Source: Chitinophaga pinensis | GTDB lineage: Bacteria > Bacteroidota > Bacteroidia > Chitinophagales > Chitinophagaceae | Assembly (NCBI GenBank): GCA_945872815.1 | Contig: CAMCAY010000008.1 | Coordinates: 1-64,000, forward strand | Direction of reading: 5' to 3' | Length of the DNA: 64,000 nt | The notes under the pieces: model-generated | Told to the model about the DNA's origin: nothing | The model's database searches: none | What the model saw: the letters and a program-made list of their open reading frames with translations, nothing else | Part shown: one piece after another, positions 26,685 through 36,607 of the stretch | Numbering within the stretch: the first letter of the stretch is position 1 | Layout of the letters: each line of letters begins with the position of its first letter | Position numbers and translations under genes: made by a program

Positions 26685-27872
26685 TTATTTAATGACGTTT
26701 AATTCTTTTCCTACTTTTATAAAAGCTTCAATGGCTTTTTCTAAATGATATTGTTCGTGTGCCGCACTTAATTGAACCCGAATTCGTGCTTGACCTTTGG
26801 CAACAACAGGGAAAAAGAATCCAATTGCATAAATACCTTCATCGAGAAGTTTTGTGGCAAATTGTTGAGCTAAAACTGCATCATAGAGCATGATAGGAAC
26901 TATAGGATGATCTCCGGGCTTTATATCAAATCCAGCATCTGTCATTTTGTTTCTGAAATACTGAGTGTTGTATTCAAGTTTGTCTCTAAGTTCGGTTGTT
27001 TCACTTAGCATATTTAGAACAGCAATTGAAGCACCAACAATGCTCGGAGCAACAGTATTGCTGAACAAATAAGGTCTGCTTCTTTGTCTGAGCATTTCAA
27101 TTATTTCTTTTTTACCTGAAGTAAAACCACCGCTGGCTCCCCCTAATGCTTTTCCCAATGTGCCTGTTATGATATCAACTCTACCCATCACATTTCTGTA
27201 TTCATGGGTACCTCTTCCCGTTTTTCCGATGAATCCGGATGAGTGACACTCATCTACCATCACGGCCGCATTATATTTGTCTGCCAATTCACAAATAACA
27301 TCCAGTTGTGCAATGGTTCCATCCATACTGAATGATCCGTCTGTAACGATAATTCTGTTTCTTAATCCTGCAGCTTCTTTCAATTTTTCTTCTAGGTCCG
27401 CCATGTTATTATGTTCGTATCTATAGCGCTGTGCTTTACACAAACGAATTCCATCAATAATAGAAGCATGATTCAATGCATCACTGATGATTGCATCCTC
27501 TTCATTAAACAATGGTTCAAATACGCCGCCATTTGCATCAAATGCTGCGGCATACAAAATGGTGTCTTCGGTTCCAAGAAAATCCGAAATAGATTTTTCC
27601 AACTCTTTGTGAATATCTTGTGTACCACAAATAAAACGTACACTGCTCATTCCATATCCTCTGTAATCGATATATTTTTTAGCTGCCTCCAATACTTTAG
27701 GATGAGAGGATAGCCCCAAATAATTATTGGCACAAAAATTAAGTACTCTTTTCCCATTGACGTTAATTTCAGCCCCTTGTTCACTTGCTATTATTCTCTC
27801 ATTTTTAAATAGCCCTGCTGCTGCAATTTCTTCTAATTCATTTTTTATCCTGCTTGTTAAACTTGCATTCAT
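26685..27872 (-). CDS. kbl: Glycine C-acetyltransferase (2-amino-3-ketobutyrate CoA ligase)
   Basis: A 395-residue alpha-oxoamine synthase. It converts 2-amino-3-oxobutyrate and CoA to glycine and acetyl-CoA, the second step of threonine catabolism through threonine dehydrogenase. The blocks NFCANNYLGL, SVRFICGTQDIHKELE and DALNHASIIDGIRLCKA match Kbl closely rather than serine palmitoyltransferase or BioF. The PLP lysine lies in GTLGKALGG (Lys241). No threonine dehydrogenase gene is adjacent. It is monocistronic, with a -7-like box 14 bp upstream of the ATG. Confidence 0.93.
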   Translation of the reverse strand: MNASLTSRIKNELEEIAAAGLFKNERIIASEQGAEINVNGKRVLNFCANNYLGLSSHPKVLEAAKKYIDYRGYGMSSVRFICGTQDIHKELEKSISDFLGTEDTILYAAAFDANGGVFEPLFNEEDAIISDALNHASIIDGIRLCKAQRYRYEHNNMADLEEKLKEAAGLRNRIIVTDGSFSMDGTIAQLDVICELADKYNAAVMVDECHSSGFIGKTGRGTHEYRNVMGRVDIITGTLGKALGGASGGFTSGKKEIIEMLRQRSRPYLFSNTVAPSIVGASIAVLNMLSETTELRDKLEYNTQYFRNKMTDAGFDIKPGDHPIVPIMLYDAVLAQQFATKLLDEGIYAIGFFFPVVAKGQARIRVQLSAAHEQYHLEKAIEAFIKVGKELNVIK

Positions 27873-27886
27873 TTTTTATTTTTTTA

Positions 27887-27894
27887 CAAATCTA
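27887..27894 (-). promoter_or_regulatory. Candidate -7 box for kbl
   Basis: Minus-strand TAGATTTG fits TAnnTTTG and lies 14 bp upstream of the kbl ATG. Confidence 0.45.
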
Positions 27895-27955
27895 ACAACT
27901 CAATGTGATTTTTTAATAAGTAGATTTGCAGAAAGAGATATTTACCGACATTATT

Positions 27956-27963
27956 TAGTTTTG
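27956..27963 (+). promoter_or_regulatory. Candidate -7 box for the L,D-transpeptidase gene
   Basis: TAGTTTTG fits TAnnTTTG, 75 bp before the ATG at 28039. A second match at 27921-27928 is farther away, so the assignment is uncertain. Confidence 0.3.
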
Positions 27964-28038
27964 AATACTATTTAAATAGTGTCACTCGCTAAGATTTTTC
28001 AAATAATCTCTTGTAATTTTTAATAACATTATTTTAAA

Positions 28039-28584
28039 ATGAGGGTTTTAATTGTATCGATTTTTTCAATATTCTTTATAGCAACATTGGGCTTTGTAAA
28101 GAATCCAATAAATAAAACCAAAGCCAGAAATTCTATTACAGATACTTCTTATTACATTGTAATCGATAAAAGTGATTATGAGTTGAGGGTTTATGATGAA
28201 GAGGGCTGGTATGCCACTTATCAGGTTGTTTTTGGAAGTAAAAATCAAGGTGATAAAATGGTTGCAGGAGATAAAAAAACGCCCGACGGAAACTATAGAA
28301 TCATTTTAAAAAAGATTCATTCCAAATGGGGTCCTGAATTACTATTGGATTATCCAAACCAGGAAGATTCCTTCAAGTTCCGGCAAAGAAAAGAATCTAA
28401 ATTGATTTCAAAAAATGCCAAAATAGGCAATGGAATTGCTATTCATGGAACAAGACCTCAGGAAGAATGGACTGTTGACAAAAATTATAATTGGACTGAC
28501 GGCTGTATTTCTTTAAAATACACAGAAATGAAGGATCTGTTCAGTTATATTAATGTTGGAACAAAAGTAACTATTCAGCCATAA
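28039..28584 (+). CDS. L,D-transpeptidase (YkuD family)
   Basis: A 181-residue exported protein with an N-terminal hydrophobic signal or anchor (about residues 1-20). The YkuD catalytic region is clear: IAIHGTRP (His136), and after the usual gap TDGCISL (Cys156), the nucleophile. Such enzymes form 3-3 cross-links in peptidoglycan or attach proteins to it, though this short form could have another amidotransfer role. It converges on queA, and the two coding regions overlap by 14 bp at their 3' ends. Confidence 0.88.
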   Translation: MRVLIVSIFSIFFIATLGFVKNPINKTKARNSITDTSYYIVIDKSDYELRVYDEEGWYATYQVVFGSKNQGDKMVAGDKKTPDGNYRIILKKIHSKWGPELLLDYPNQEDSFKFRQRKESKLISKNAKIGNGIAIHGTRPQEEWTVDKNYNWTDGCISLKYTEMKDLFSYINVGTKVTIQP

Positions 28585-29800
28585 AAAGTAAGCTGGCATC
28601 GCCGTAGCTTAAAAACCTAAAGTTATTATCAATTGCATACTGATAGCAAGATTTCCAATTGTTTCCAATTGCTGCTGCAACCAATAGCAATAGCGTAGAT
28701 TGAGGTTGGTGAAAATTCGTTACAAGTGCTTTTGCAATTTTAAATTTATAACCGGGCGTAATGAGCAGTTGAGTTTGGGTAAAAAGTCTGTCAACACCAT
28801 TTTTTTCCAGCCAATCTATTAAAGAGCGCAAAGATTTCTCAACACCATAATTATTGTCAATCAAATTCTCATCATAAATATCCCACTGCCCCAAATACAA
28901 TGTTTCAATATATGGATCAATGATTGTTTTAACTCCCAGCCAGTAAAGTGTTTCAAGAGTTCTTAAACTTGTGGTTCCCACTGCGGTAATCAATCCTTTG
29001 TGATTAATGAGATTGAGAATAGTTTTTTTGTCAACATCTATCCATTCTGCATGCATTTCGTGATCTTTCATGGTAGAGGATTTCACAGGTTTAAAAGTAC
29101 CTGCTCCAACATGAAGTGTGACATATTCAACGGCTATATTTTTTTTAATGGCTTCCGACAATATATTTTCAGTAAAATGTAAGCCAGCAGTAGGAGCTGC
29201 CACAGAACCTTCTTGTTTTGCATAGATTGTTTGATAACGGCTCAGATCATTTATTTCAGCCAACCTTTTAATATACGGCGGAAGTGGAATATCCCCTGCT
29301 ACATCAATAATCTCAGCAAAGGAGTAAGACAAAGGATTCCAGCTAAGTTCAACTACAAATCCTTCTGATAAGGGTTGGATGATTTTTGCCTTTAGTATTA
29401 CCTCATCACCATTTAGTATTATTTTTTTTTCCAAAAAATCTTCTTTCCATTTTGAAACCCCTCCAATAAAACACTTCCATTTTACACTTCTGGTTTGTTT
29501 CATAATTACGGCATAATCGTTGTTTGTTTCTGCAGGTTCAAGAAAAAAAACTTCTATTCTACTTCCTGTGGATTTTTGAAAAAGAACTCGGGCATTAATG
29601 ACTTTGCTGTTGTTAAAAACCAGCATTGTGTTTTGTGGAAACCACATGCAAATGTTTTTAAAAATATCCTCCGAAATATTATTGTCTTTATAAATCAATA
29701 ATCTAGATTCCTGCCTTTCTAATAATGGGTGTAATGCAATTCGATCATCAGCCAATTCATATTGATAATCGCTGATAGAAATTTCTTTTGGGGATTGCAT
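28571..29800 (-). CDS. queA: S-adenosylmethionine:tRNA ribosyltransferase-isomerase
   Basis: A 409-residue QueA. It makes epoxyqueuosine at the tRNA wobble position by moving the ribosyl part of AdoMet to preQ1-tRNA. Diagnostic segments are ADDRIALHPLLERQESRLL near the N-terminus, AAPTAGLHFTE and VTLHVGAGTFKPV in the middle, and TNFHQPQSTLLLLVAA near the C-terminus. It is somewhat longer than the roughly 350 residues common elsewhere. It starts 6 bp after the acs stop, so the two may be transcribed together. Confidence 0.95.
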   Translation of the reverse strand: MQSPKEISISDYQYELADDRIALHPLLERQESRLLIYKDNNISEDIFKNICMWFPQNTMLVFNNSKVINARVLFQKSTGSRIEVFFLEPAETNNDYAVIMKQTRSVKWKCFIGGVSKWKEDFLEKKIILNGDEVILKAKIIQPLSEGFVVELSWNPLSYSFAEIIDVAGDIPLPPYIKRLAEINDLSRYQTIYAKQEGSVAAPTAGLHFTENILSEAIKKNIAVEYVTLHVGAGTFKPVKSSTMKDHEMHAEWIDVDKKTILNLINHKGLITAVGTTSLRTLETLYWLGVKTIIDPYIETLYLGQWDIYDENLIDNNYGVEKSLRSLIDWLEKNGVDRLFTQTQLLITPGYKFKIAKALVTNFHQPQSTLLLLVAAAIGNNWKSCYQYAIDNNFRFLSYGDASLLFMAE

Positions 29801-29806
29801 AATATT

Positions 29807-31720
29807 TTATTGTCTGTTTGATTTTATTTCTTCTACAATCAATGGATCCAATAAAGTACTGGTGTCTCCTAGATTATTGATATCGCCTTCTGCAATTTTT
29901 CGGAGAATTCTGCGCATAATTTTTCCGCTTCTTGTTTTTGGAAGGCCGGTTACAAATTGAATCTTATCGGGCTTTGCAATGGCTCCGATTATCTTGGCAA
30001 CAGTTTGACAAATATCTTGTTTGGTATGCTCTTCATCTGTATGCATTCCATTGAAAATAACATAAGCATATATTCCTTGACCTTTTATATCATGTGGATA
30101 ACCTACAATTGCACTTTCCACTACTCCTGTATGCATGTTAATGGCATTTTCCAATTCGGCCGTTCCGATTCTGTGACCGCTTATATTTAATACATCATCA
30201 ACCCTGCCGGTAATTCTGTAATTGCCATTTTCATCTCTTAGGCAACCATCTCCGGTAAAGTATAAATCTGGGTATGCAGAGAAATAGTTGATTCTGCATC
30301 TTTCATGATCACCATAAGTTGTTCTTAAAATTCCAGGCCATGGATATTTGATACATAGATTTCCCGACACTTCATTTCCTTTGATTTCTTTACCTGATTC
30401 ATCTACCAAAACAGGCTGAATACCAGGCAGAGGCAGCGTTGCAAACCCAGGTTTTGATTCTGTTATCCCTGCCAAATTAGATATAAGTACTCCTCCGGTT
30501 TCCGTTTGCCACCAAGTATCTACAATCGGACATTTCTTATTACCAATATTCTCATTGTACCAATGCCATGCTTCCTCATTGATTGGTTCGCCGACTGTAC
30601 CCAATACATCTATAGAGCTTAGATTTTTACCCATTATAGGCTCAATCCCAAAACTCATTAAACTTCTGATTGCGGTCGGTGCTGTGTATAAAATATTAAC
30701 TGAATGTTTTTCTACTATTTCCCAGAATCGTCCTGCATCGGGCCAAGTTGGAATTCCTTCAAACATCAGGGTGGTGGCTCCTGCACTTAATGGCCCATAA
30801 ATAATATAACTATGTCCGGTAATCCATCCGATATCTGCTGTACAAAAATGCACTTGGCCTTTTTTATATTGAAAAACATTTACAAAAGTATAGTTGGCCC
30901 AAACCATATATCCTGCGCAGGTATGAACAACCCCCTTGGGTTTACCAGTACTTCCGGAAGTGTAAAGAATAAACAGCATGTCCTCTGCATCCATGCTTTC
31001 TGCAGGACAATACCAATTTTCCTGTGATTCTATTTTTTTGATTTCGTCTTCCCACCACAAATCTCTTTCATTAATCATACTAACGGGAACGCCTGTATGC
31101 GTTAGAACAAGCACTTTTTCAATTGATGGACATGTCAACAAGGCCTCATCAATAATTGATTTTAATGGAATGGTTTTATTTCCTCTAAAAGCTCCATCAG
31201 CTGTAATTACCATACTGCATTGCGCATCCTGAATTCTGTCTGAAATACTTTGTGCAGAAAATCCACCAAAAACAACAGAATGGATAGCTCCAATTCTGGC
31301 ACAAGCTAATACTGCAATGACCAATTCAGGAACCATAGGCATATAGATACAAATCCTGTCTCCTTTCTTTGCGCCGTTGTTCTTTAATACATTAGCAAAT
31401 TGACAAACTTTAAAATGAAGTTCTTTATAGGTTAAAGTAATGCTTGATTTAGTAGGATCATTCGGTTCCCAAATTATAGCAGGAATATCTGGTTGAGTTT
31501 CAACCCACCTATCCAAACAATTTTCCGTGATATTCAAACGAGCTCCTTTAAACCATTCCACTTTTGGTTCTTTAAAGTTCCAATGTAAAACCTCATCCCA
31601 TTGTTTGTGCCATTTGAAATGCTCTCCAATTTCACTCCAGAATTTGGTGGGATGTTCGATACTTTGATTATATATTTTTCGGTACTCTTCTAAAGATTTG
31701 ATTTGATATGGATAAGACAT
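29807..31720 (-). CDS. acs: Acetyl-CoA synthetase
   Basis: A 637-residue AMP-forming acetate:CoA ligase, which activates acetate in the cytoplasm. Seen are the ATP-binding P-loop-like YTSGSTGKPKGVVHT, the WWQTETGG block, and the C-terminal PKTRSGKIMRR, whose Lys600 corresponds to the lysine acetylated for control in characterised Acs proteins. Length is near the family norm. A one-mismatch -7 box (TTACTTTG, 31737-31744) lies upstream of the ATG. Confidence 0.95.
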   Translation of the reverse strand: MSYPYQIKSLEEYRKIYNQSIEHPTKFWSEIGEHFKWHKQWDEVLHWNFKEPKVEWFKGARLNITENCLDRWVETQPDIPAIIWEPNDPTKSSITLTYKELHFKVCQFANVLKNNGAKKGDRICIYMPMVPELVIAVLACARIGAIHSVVFGGFSAQSISDRIQDAQCSMVITADGAFRGNKTIPLKSIIDEALLTCPSIEKVLVLTHTGVPVSMINERDLWWEDEIKKIESQENWYCPAESMDAEDMLFILYTSGSTGKPKGVVHTCAGYMVWANYTFVNVFQYKKGQVHFCTADIGWITGHSYIIYGPLSAGATTLMFEGIPTWPDAGRFWEIVEKHSVNILYTAPTAIRSLMSFGIEPIMGKNLSSIDVLGTVGEPINEEAWHWYNENIGNKKCPIVDTWWQTETGGVLISNLAGITESKPGFATLPLPGIQPVLVDESGKEIKGNEVSGNLCIKYPWPGILRTTYGDHERCRINYFSAYPDLYFTGDGCLRDENGNYRITGRVDDVLNISGHRIGTAELENAINMHTGVVESAIVGYPHDIKGQGIYAYVIFNGMHTDEEHTKQDICQTVAKIIGAIAKPDKIQFVTGLPKTRSGKIMRRILRKIAEGDINNLGDTSTLLDPLIVEEIKSNRQ

Positions 31721-31782
31721 TTTATTAATTATTATCTACAAAGTAAAGAAATAAAACAGAAGTAATTAGTGCTTTTAAGATA

Positions 31783-34683
31783 CTATTGATATAGCAATTC
31801 AAGTATTTTACTTCTCAATTGCAATGTTTTAAAAACGCCGTTATCATTTGGATAAATACGATTACTTAGGAAAACAAAAATAATATCGCTTTCAGGATCA
31901 GCCCAAACGCAAGTGCCGGTAAATCCCAAATGACCAAAAGTAAATGGAGAACAAGATTTGGCAGGATAAGGTTCAGCTTTGATTTCATTGTCTTTTTCCG
32001 GCTTATCAAAACCTAGTCCTCTTCTGCTATTTGTACTTTGATAAGTGGTAAACAATTCTATGGTCTCATCTTTTAGATAACATTTACCTTGCCAGTAGCC
32101 ACCGTTTAACAACATTTTCATTATAGTAGAAATGTCTTTTGAATTGGAAAACAAACCCGCATGCCCAGCAACGCCTCCCATTATAGCAGCACCTTGATCA
32201 TGCACATATCCCTGTAATTCTTGGTTCCTGAATTCCGTTTCCAAAACTGAAGGAACAATATTTTTTTTAGAATGATTAATTAATGGAAGATATCCAATAG
32301 AAGATAATCCCATCGGTCTGTAAAATGATTCATCGACATACTCATTCAATTTCATTCCGGTGATTTGCTCAACTATTTTACCCAAAAAAATAAAATCAAG
32401 ATCGCTGTATAAATATTTTTTTTCCTTACTTACTTCACTATTCAATATCTGTTTATAAAAACTATCAACATATTGATTTTGGATATACAATTTTTTAGCG
32501 ACTTCATTGGATGCAACTTTCTTTTTAGAGCGGGAATAATATTTTTTTAGGGGCTTTTGATGACTGTCTAATGTTTGTTTAAAATAGGGTATGAAAGGTG
32601 TTAATCCAGCTTCATGTAGAAGCAAATCCTTGATGATTATATTTTCTTTGTTTGTGCCTTTAACCATCTGCAAGTAATCCCCAAGTGTTTTATTTAAATC
32701 CAACTTTCCTTCATCATACAATTTCATCAAACACAATGAAGTGGAAAGAACTTTTGTCAAAGAAGCGAGGTCATACAAAGAAGTATAGTCAACAGCTTGT
32801 TTTTTATTATAGCTGGAGTATCCATAATTTTTATTGATTAATGTATCGTTATTTTTTATTGCTAAAACAGCGCATCCCGGCATGGCTTTTTTATTGATAG
32901 CATCATTAACCATTGAATCTATTTGAATAGTCAATGATTGTTTTGAAGTATGAAAGGCATTCAATTCATTTTTTTGATTTGCATGTAATCCAAACCCTGA
33001 TGTATATTTTTCACACACAGATACAGGAAGGGTTCCTTTAAATGGAATCACTCCCATCAACATTCTTATAGCTGTTTTTTGAGTACTGCTATCGTCTTCA
33101 AAACACACAGCCAGATTTTTTGCATCACACCAGTTTTTTGCAGCGTATGCATTTCCAAATAAAAAGACAAAGGCATTTGATTTTAATCTGATGCTGTCTA
33201 TTATTTTTTTAATATCCTCGCAGATTCCAAAGTTATTGACTGGTGTGCGATTGATTTTATGAATTCCAATAATCACATGATCGTATTGAATATAAATTTG
33301 ATTCACAATCGCTGCTACAGAGTCATTCCATTTTGCAGAATTGTCAAAAAGAAAAACAGCAGCATCATAATTTAATTTAAGTTCCTTTGCAAATACATTT
33401 TCTTCCTTAAGGCCAATTCCTATGTAGGCAATTCTATTTTTGTTTTTTCTTAAAGGAAAAAAGGAATTGTCTTCGTTACTCAGTAAAGTGATTGCATTTT
33501 TAGCCACAAGCTTTTTTATTCTAATGGCATCCTTATTTAAATCACTCGTTAAATTCAATAAATCAATAGAATCATTGTCACTAACCACATATTTATATTT
33601 AGCCATCAATACTTTCTTACACTTTGCTTCAATATCGACCCATGTTAATCTGTTATCGATGATTGCTTGTTTTATTTTTTCAATAGAAACAGGTATGCTG
33701 TCCGGAAGACATAAAAGGTCATTTCCTGCAATCAAAGCTTCAACAGATGCTTCACCATTTGAGTAAAACTTTTTTACGCCTTGCATTTCAAGTCCGTCTG
33801 TGATTACAATTCCATTGTATTTTAATCTGGTCTGAAGTAGATCTTTTATATTTTTTTTCGATAAAGAGGTGGGCCGATTAATTCGATCATCAATGGAAGG
33901 AATAGATAAATGACCTACCATTACACTACTTACGCCTTTATCAAAAATACTTTTAAAAGGAAATAACTCTAATGAATCCAGTTGATTGATGGATTTGTTA
34001 ATCACAGGAAGATCTAGATGAGAATCAACAGATACATCACCGTGTCCTGGAAAATGTTTTGCGCATGCCATCACCCCATTATCTTGCAACCCTTGCATAT
34101 ATAAAGTTCCAAATTTGGCAACTTTAAATTTATTTTCTCCAAAACTTCTGTCATTTATCACAGGGTTTAAAGGATTGTTATTGATATCCATTACGGGTGC
34201 ATAGTTCATTTGAATCCCTATTCTTTTGCATTGATTTGCCACAACACTGCCATATTCATAAATTAAATCAGGATTATTTACTGCACCAAGCATCATTTGT
34301 CTGGGCAATGGTATAACGCTGTCGGGTATACGCATTCCAACACCCCATTCGCCGTCAATAGATATAAGCAAGGGAGTTTTTGCCATCTTTTTCAATTTAT
34401 TGAGATTCGCGGCCTGAAATTCAGGACTACCTTGAAATATGCACACCCCACCGATATTATATTTTTTTATAAAATCAGCAGTTTGATCGAATAATGATGT
34501 GATGGATCGAGTTTTTGAATCTATTGATGATAATCTTGCAACCACCAACTGACCAACTCTTTCATCATGATTTAAACTGTTATAAACACTGTCAGCCCAA
34601 TATTTTGCCTTTTTTTCGGTTATGGACTGGGCAAAACAAATGCTGTTTAAAAACCCTAAAAAAACTAGAAAAAACACTTTCAT
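31783..34683 (-). CDS. GH3 beta-N-acetylglucosaminidase fused to a serine hydrolase (beta-lactamase fold)
   Basis: A 966-residue exported protein with a signal peptide (ending CFAQ). Residues about 30-370 are a GH3 NagZ-like domain, with KHFPGHGDVSVDSH and the nucleophile in VITDGLEM (Asp296). Residues about 380-590 form a linking domain of GH3-C type. Residues about 600-960 form a class-C beta-lactamase/DD-peptidase-like domain with the SxxK motif in LASLTKV (Ser641, Lys644) and a Tyr motif in LYSDLDF. The combination suggests trimming of GlcNAc-containing muropeptides plus a peptide- or ester-cleaving step in the periplasm. The fusion is known in Bacteroidota. The serine hydrolase substrate is unknown. 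Confidence 0.88.
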   Translation of the reverse strand: MKVFFLVFLGFLNSICFAQSITEKKAKYWADSVYNSLNHDERVGQLVVARLSSIDSKTRSITSLFDQTADFIKKYNIGGVCIFQGSPEFQAANLNKLKKMAKTPLLISIDGEWGVGMRIPDSVIPLPRQMMLGAVNNPDLIYEYGSVVANQCKRIGIQMNYAPVMDINNNPLNPVINDRSFGENKFKVAKFGTLYMQGLQDNGVMACAKHFPGHGDVSVDSHLDLPVINKSINQLDSLELFPFKSIFDKGVSSVMVGHLSIPSIDDRINRPTSLSKKNIKDLLQTRLKYNGIVITDGLEMQGVKKFYSNGEASVEALIAGNDLLCLPDSIPVSIEKIKQAIIDNRLTWVDIEAKCKKVLMAKYKYVVSDNDSIDLLNLTSDLNKDAIRIKKLVAKNAITLLSNEDNSFFPLRKNKNRIAYIGIGLKEENVFAKELKLNYDAAVFLFDNSAKWNDSVAAIVNQIYIQYDHVIIGIHKINRTPVNNFGICEDIKKIIDSIRLKSNAFVFLFGNAYAAKNWCDAKNLAVCFEDDSSTQKTAIRMLMGVIPFKGTLPVSVCEKYTSGFGLHANQKNELNAFHTSKQSLTIQIDSMVNDAINKKAMPGCAVLAIKNNDTLINKNYGYSSYNKKQAVDYTSLYDLASLTKVLSTSLCLMKLYDEGKLDLNKTLGDYLQMVKGTNKENIIIKDLLLHEAGLTPFIPYFKQTLDSHQKPLKKYYSRSKKKVASNEVAKKLYIQNQYVDSFYKQILNSEVSKEKKYLYSDLDFIFLGKIVEQITGMKLNEYVDESFYRPMGLSSIGYLPLINHSKKNIVPSVLETEFRNQELQGYVHDQGAAIMGGVAGHAGLFSNSKDISTIMKMLLNGGYWQGKCYLKDETIELFTTYQSTNSRRGLGFDKPEKDNEIKAEPYPAKSCSPFTFGHLGFTGTCVWADPESDIIFVFLSNRIYPNDNGVFKTLQLRSKILELLYQ

Positions 34684-34715
34684 AAAACTTACATATAATA
34701 GTGAAATGGATTGGT

Positions 34716-34723
34716 TATTTTTG
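34716..34723 (+). promoter_or_regulatory. Candidate -7 box for mutL
   Basis: TATTTTTG fits TAnnTTTG and lies 20 bp before the preferred mutL TTG start (34744). It also argues against starting mutL further upstream. Confidence 0.5.
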
Positions 34724-34743
34724 CACTACAAATTACAAGGATT

Positions 34744-36558
34744 TTGACAGATATTATACAATTATTACCCGATAACATTGCAAATCAAATTGCAGCGGGA
34801 GAAGTTATTCAAAGACCCGGCAGTGCTGTAAAGGAATTGATGGAAAATGCAGTTGATGCTGGTGCAGATGAAATTAAGCTGATTATAAATGATGCAGGTA
34901 AGTCACTAGTGCAGGTTATTGACAATGGAAGAGGGATGAGTGCAACAGATGCAAGAATGGCTTTTGAGCGTCACGCCACTTCTAAAATAAAAAATATTGA
35001 GGACTTGTTTAAGATAAAAACGATGGGCTTTAGAGGTGAAGCGCTTGCCAGCATTGCGGCTGTAGCTCAAGTCGAACTCAAAACGAAAAGGGAAGAAGAT
35101 GAATCGGGAACATATATTGAAATAGAAAACAGTAAGGTTAAACAGCAGGAACCTATTGCATCCAATAAGGGAACCAGCATAGCCATGAAGAACTTATTTT
35201 TCAATGTACCTGCAAGAAGAAATTTCTTAAAAAGCAACACGGCAGAATTAAGACATATTGTAGAAGAATTTACCCGAGTTGCAATGGCTTTCCCCGATGT
35301 TTTCTTTTCACTCCAGTCCAATGGTCAGGAAGTTTTTCATTTAGAAAAAGGTAGTTTTAAACAAAGGATCGTTCAAATTTTAGGGAATAACTACAATGCA
35401 AAACTGGTAAGTGTTCAGGAGCAAACAGACTACTTGAATATCATGGGATTTGTAGGAAAGCCAGAAACTGCTAAGAAAACAAGAGGAGATCAATACTTGT
35501 TTGTAAACAATCGGTTCATTAAAAGTGCATATTTGAATCATGCAATCATGAATGCTTTCTCGGATTTAATTCCTAAAGATAGCTATCCGATGTACGCATT
35601 GTTTATTGATTTAGATCCTGCTCAATTGGACATCAATGTTCACCCCACCAAACAAGAAATTAAATTTGAAGATGATAAAATAGTTTATGCTTTTGTTCAG
35701 GCGGCAGTGAAGCATGCATTGGCTCAATTTAGTATTACTCCAACACTTGATTTTGAGCTAGACCCATCTATAGAGAGATTAGATGCTATCAGTAAACCTG
35801 TTTCTCCAGAGCAAAAATCTTCTACAGCATCTTCTTCATTGTATCAGGCATTTACTCAGAAAAACCAAGCTCATTTAATTGAGAAGGGAAGTAATTTACA
35901 ACATTGGAAAGATTTCTATGAAAGCCCTGACAATACTCAATCCCAAAAGGATTCAAATTTTGAAAAGCAATTACTACATCAACCTGTAGAAAATACTTTT
36001 CCATTATTACAATTACATCAAACCTACATTATAAAACAACGACAAAATGGTTTTGTTGTCATTCACCAACAAAATGCACATGAGCGGATTTTATATGAAA
36101 AATATGCAAACGCTGTTTCCGGCAAACCGATTGCTACACAACAAAGCCTTTTTCCTGCTACATTAGAGTTATCTCCGGCAGATACGGTGCTAATGAATGA
36201 ACTATTGTCTGATATGAAAGAATTGGGGTATCAACTTGAACCTTTTGGTCAAAATACTTTTGTAATTCAAGGGACTCCTGCAGATGTAGATTCGGGAAAT
36301 GAAAAGGTTGCAATTGAAAAAATGCTTGAACAATATAAACATTTCAGCAGCGAGGTTAAATTTTCAAAAAGAGAAAAATTGCTTAGGTCTATGGCTATTC
36401 AGCATGCAGTAAAATCAGGTATTGCATTGACTCAAAAAGAAATGCAAAACATAGCGGAAGAATTGTTTCTGAGCGAAATGCCGAGTTCTACTCCAAGCGG
36501 CAAACCCACTTTTATGAATTTCGATAAGTCTGATATGGATAAAATGTTTGGCAGGTAA
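34744..36558 (+). CDS. mutL: DNA mismatch repair protein MutL, TTG start, endonuclease motifs degenerate
   Basis: A 604-residue MutL. The start is set at TTG 34744, where the conserved N-terminus (TDIIQLLPDNIANQIAAGEV) begins and just after a promoter-like box. The GHKL ATPase motifs are intact: ELMENAVDAGA, DNGRGMS and GFRGEALASIAAV. The C-terminal domain has HQQNAHERILYE (from His441) where endonuclease-type MutL has DQHA(x)2E(x)4E. It has TPSGKP (Thr583-Pro588) where that type has CPHGRP. The metal-binding Asp, Cys and His residues are therefore missing, and the protein is probably not a nicking enzyme. It would still couple MutS to downstream repair. Confidence 0.93.
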   Translation: MTDIIQLLPDNIANQIAAGEVIQRPGSAVKELMENAVDAGADEIKLIINDAGKSLVQVIDNGRGMSATDARMAFERHATSKIKNIEDLFKIKTMGFRGEALASIAAVAQVELKTKREEDESGTYIEIENSKVKQQEPIASNKGTSIAMKNLFFNVPARRNFLKSNTAELRHIVEEFTRVAMAFPDVFFSLQSNGQEVFHLEKGSFKQRIVQILGNNYNAKLVSVQEQTDYLNIMGFVGKPETAKKTRGDQYLFVNNRFIKSAYLNHAIMNAFSDLIPKDSYPMYALFIDLDPAQLDINVHPTKQEIKFEDDKIVYAFVQAAVKHALAQFSITPTLDFELDPSIERLDAISKPVSPEQKSSTASSSLYQAFTQKNQAHLIEKGSNLQHWKDFYESPDNTQSQKDSNFEKQLLHQPVENTFPLLQLHQTYIIKQRQNGFVVIHQQNAHERILYEKYANAVSGKPIATQQSLFPATLELSPADTVLMNELLSDMKELGYQLEPFGQNTFVIQGTPADVDSGNEKVAIEKMLEQYKHFSSEVKFSKREKLLRSMAIQHAVKSGIALTQKEMQNIAEELFLSEMPSSTPSGKPTFMNFDKSDMDKMFGR

Positions 36559-36607
36559 AACAGTCAAACATTATTTTGCCAGAAACGAAAAATTGTACTT
36601 CAAAAAA

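Noticed and set aside
34711-34743. 11-codon extension of mutL
   Set aside because: It starts at a TTG within the promoter-like region, and the conserved MutL N-terminus begins at 34744.
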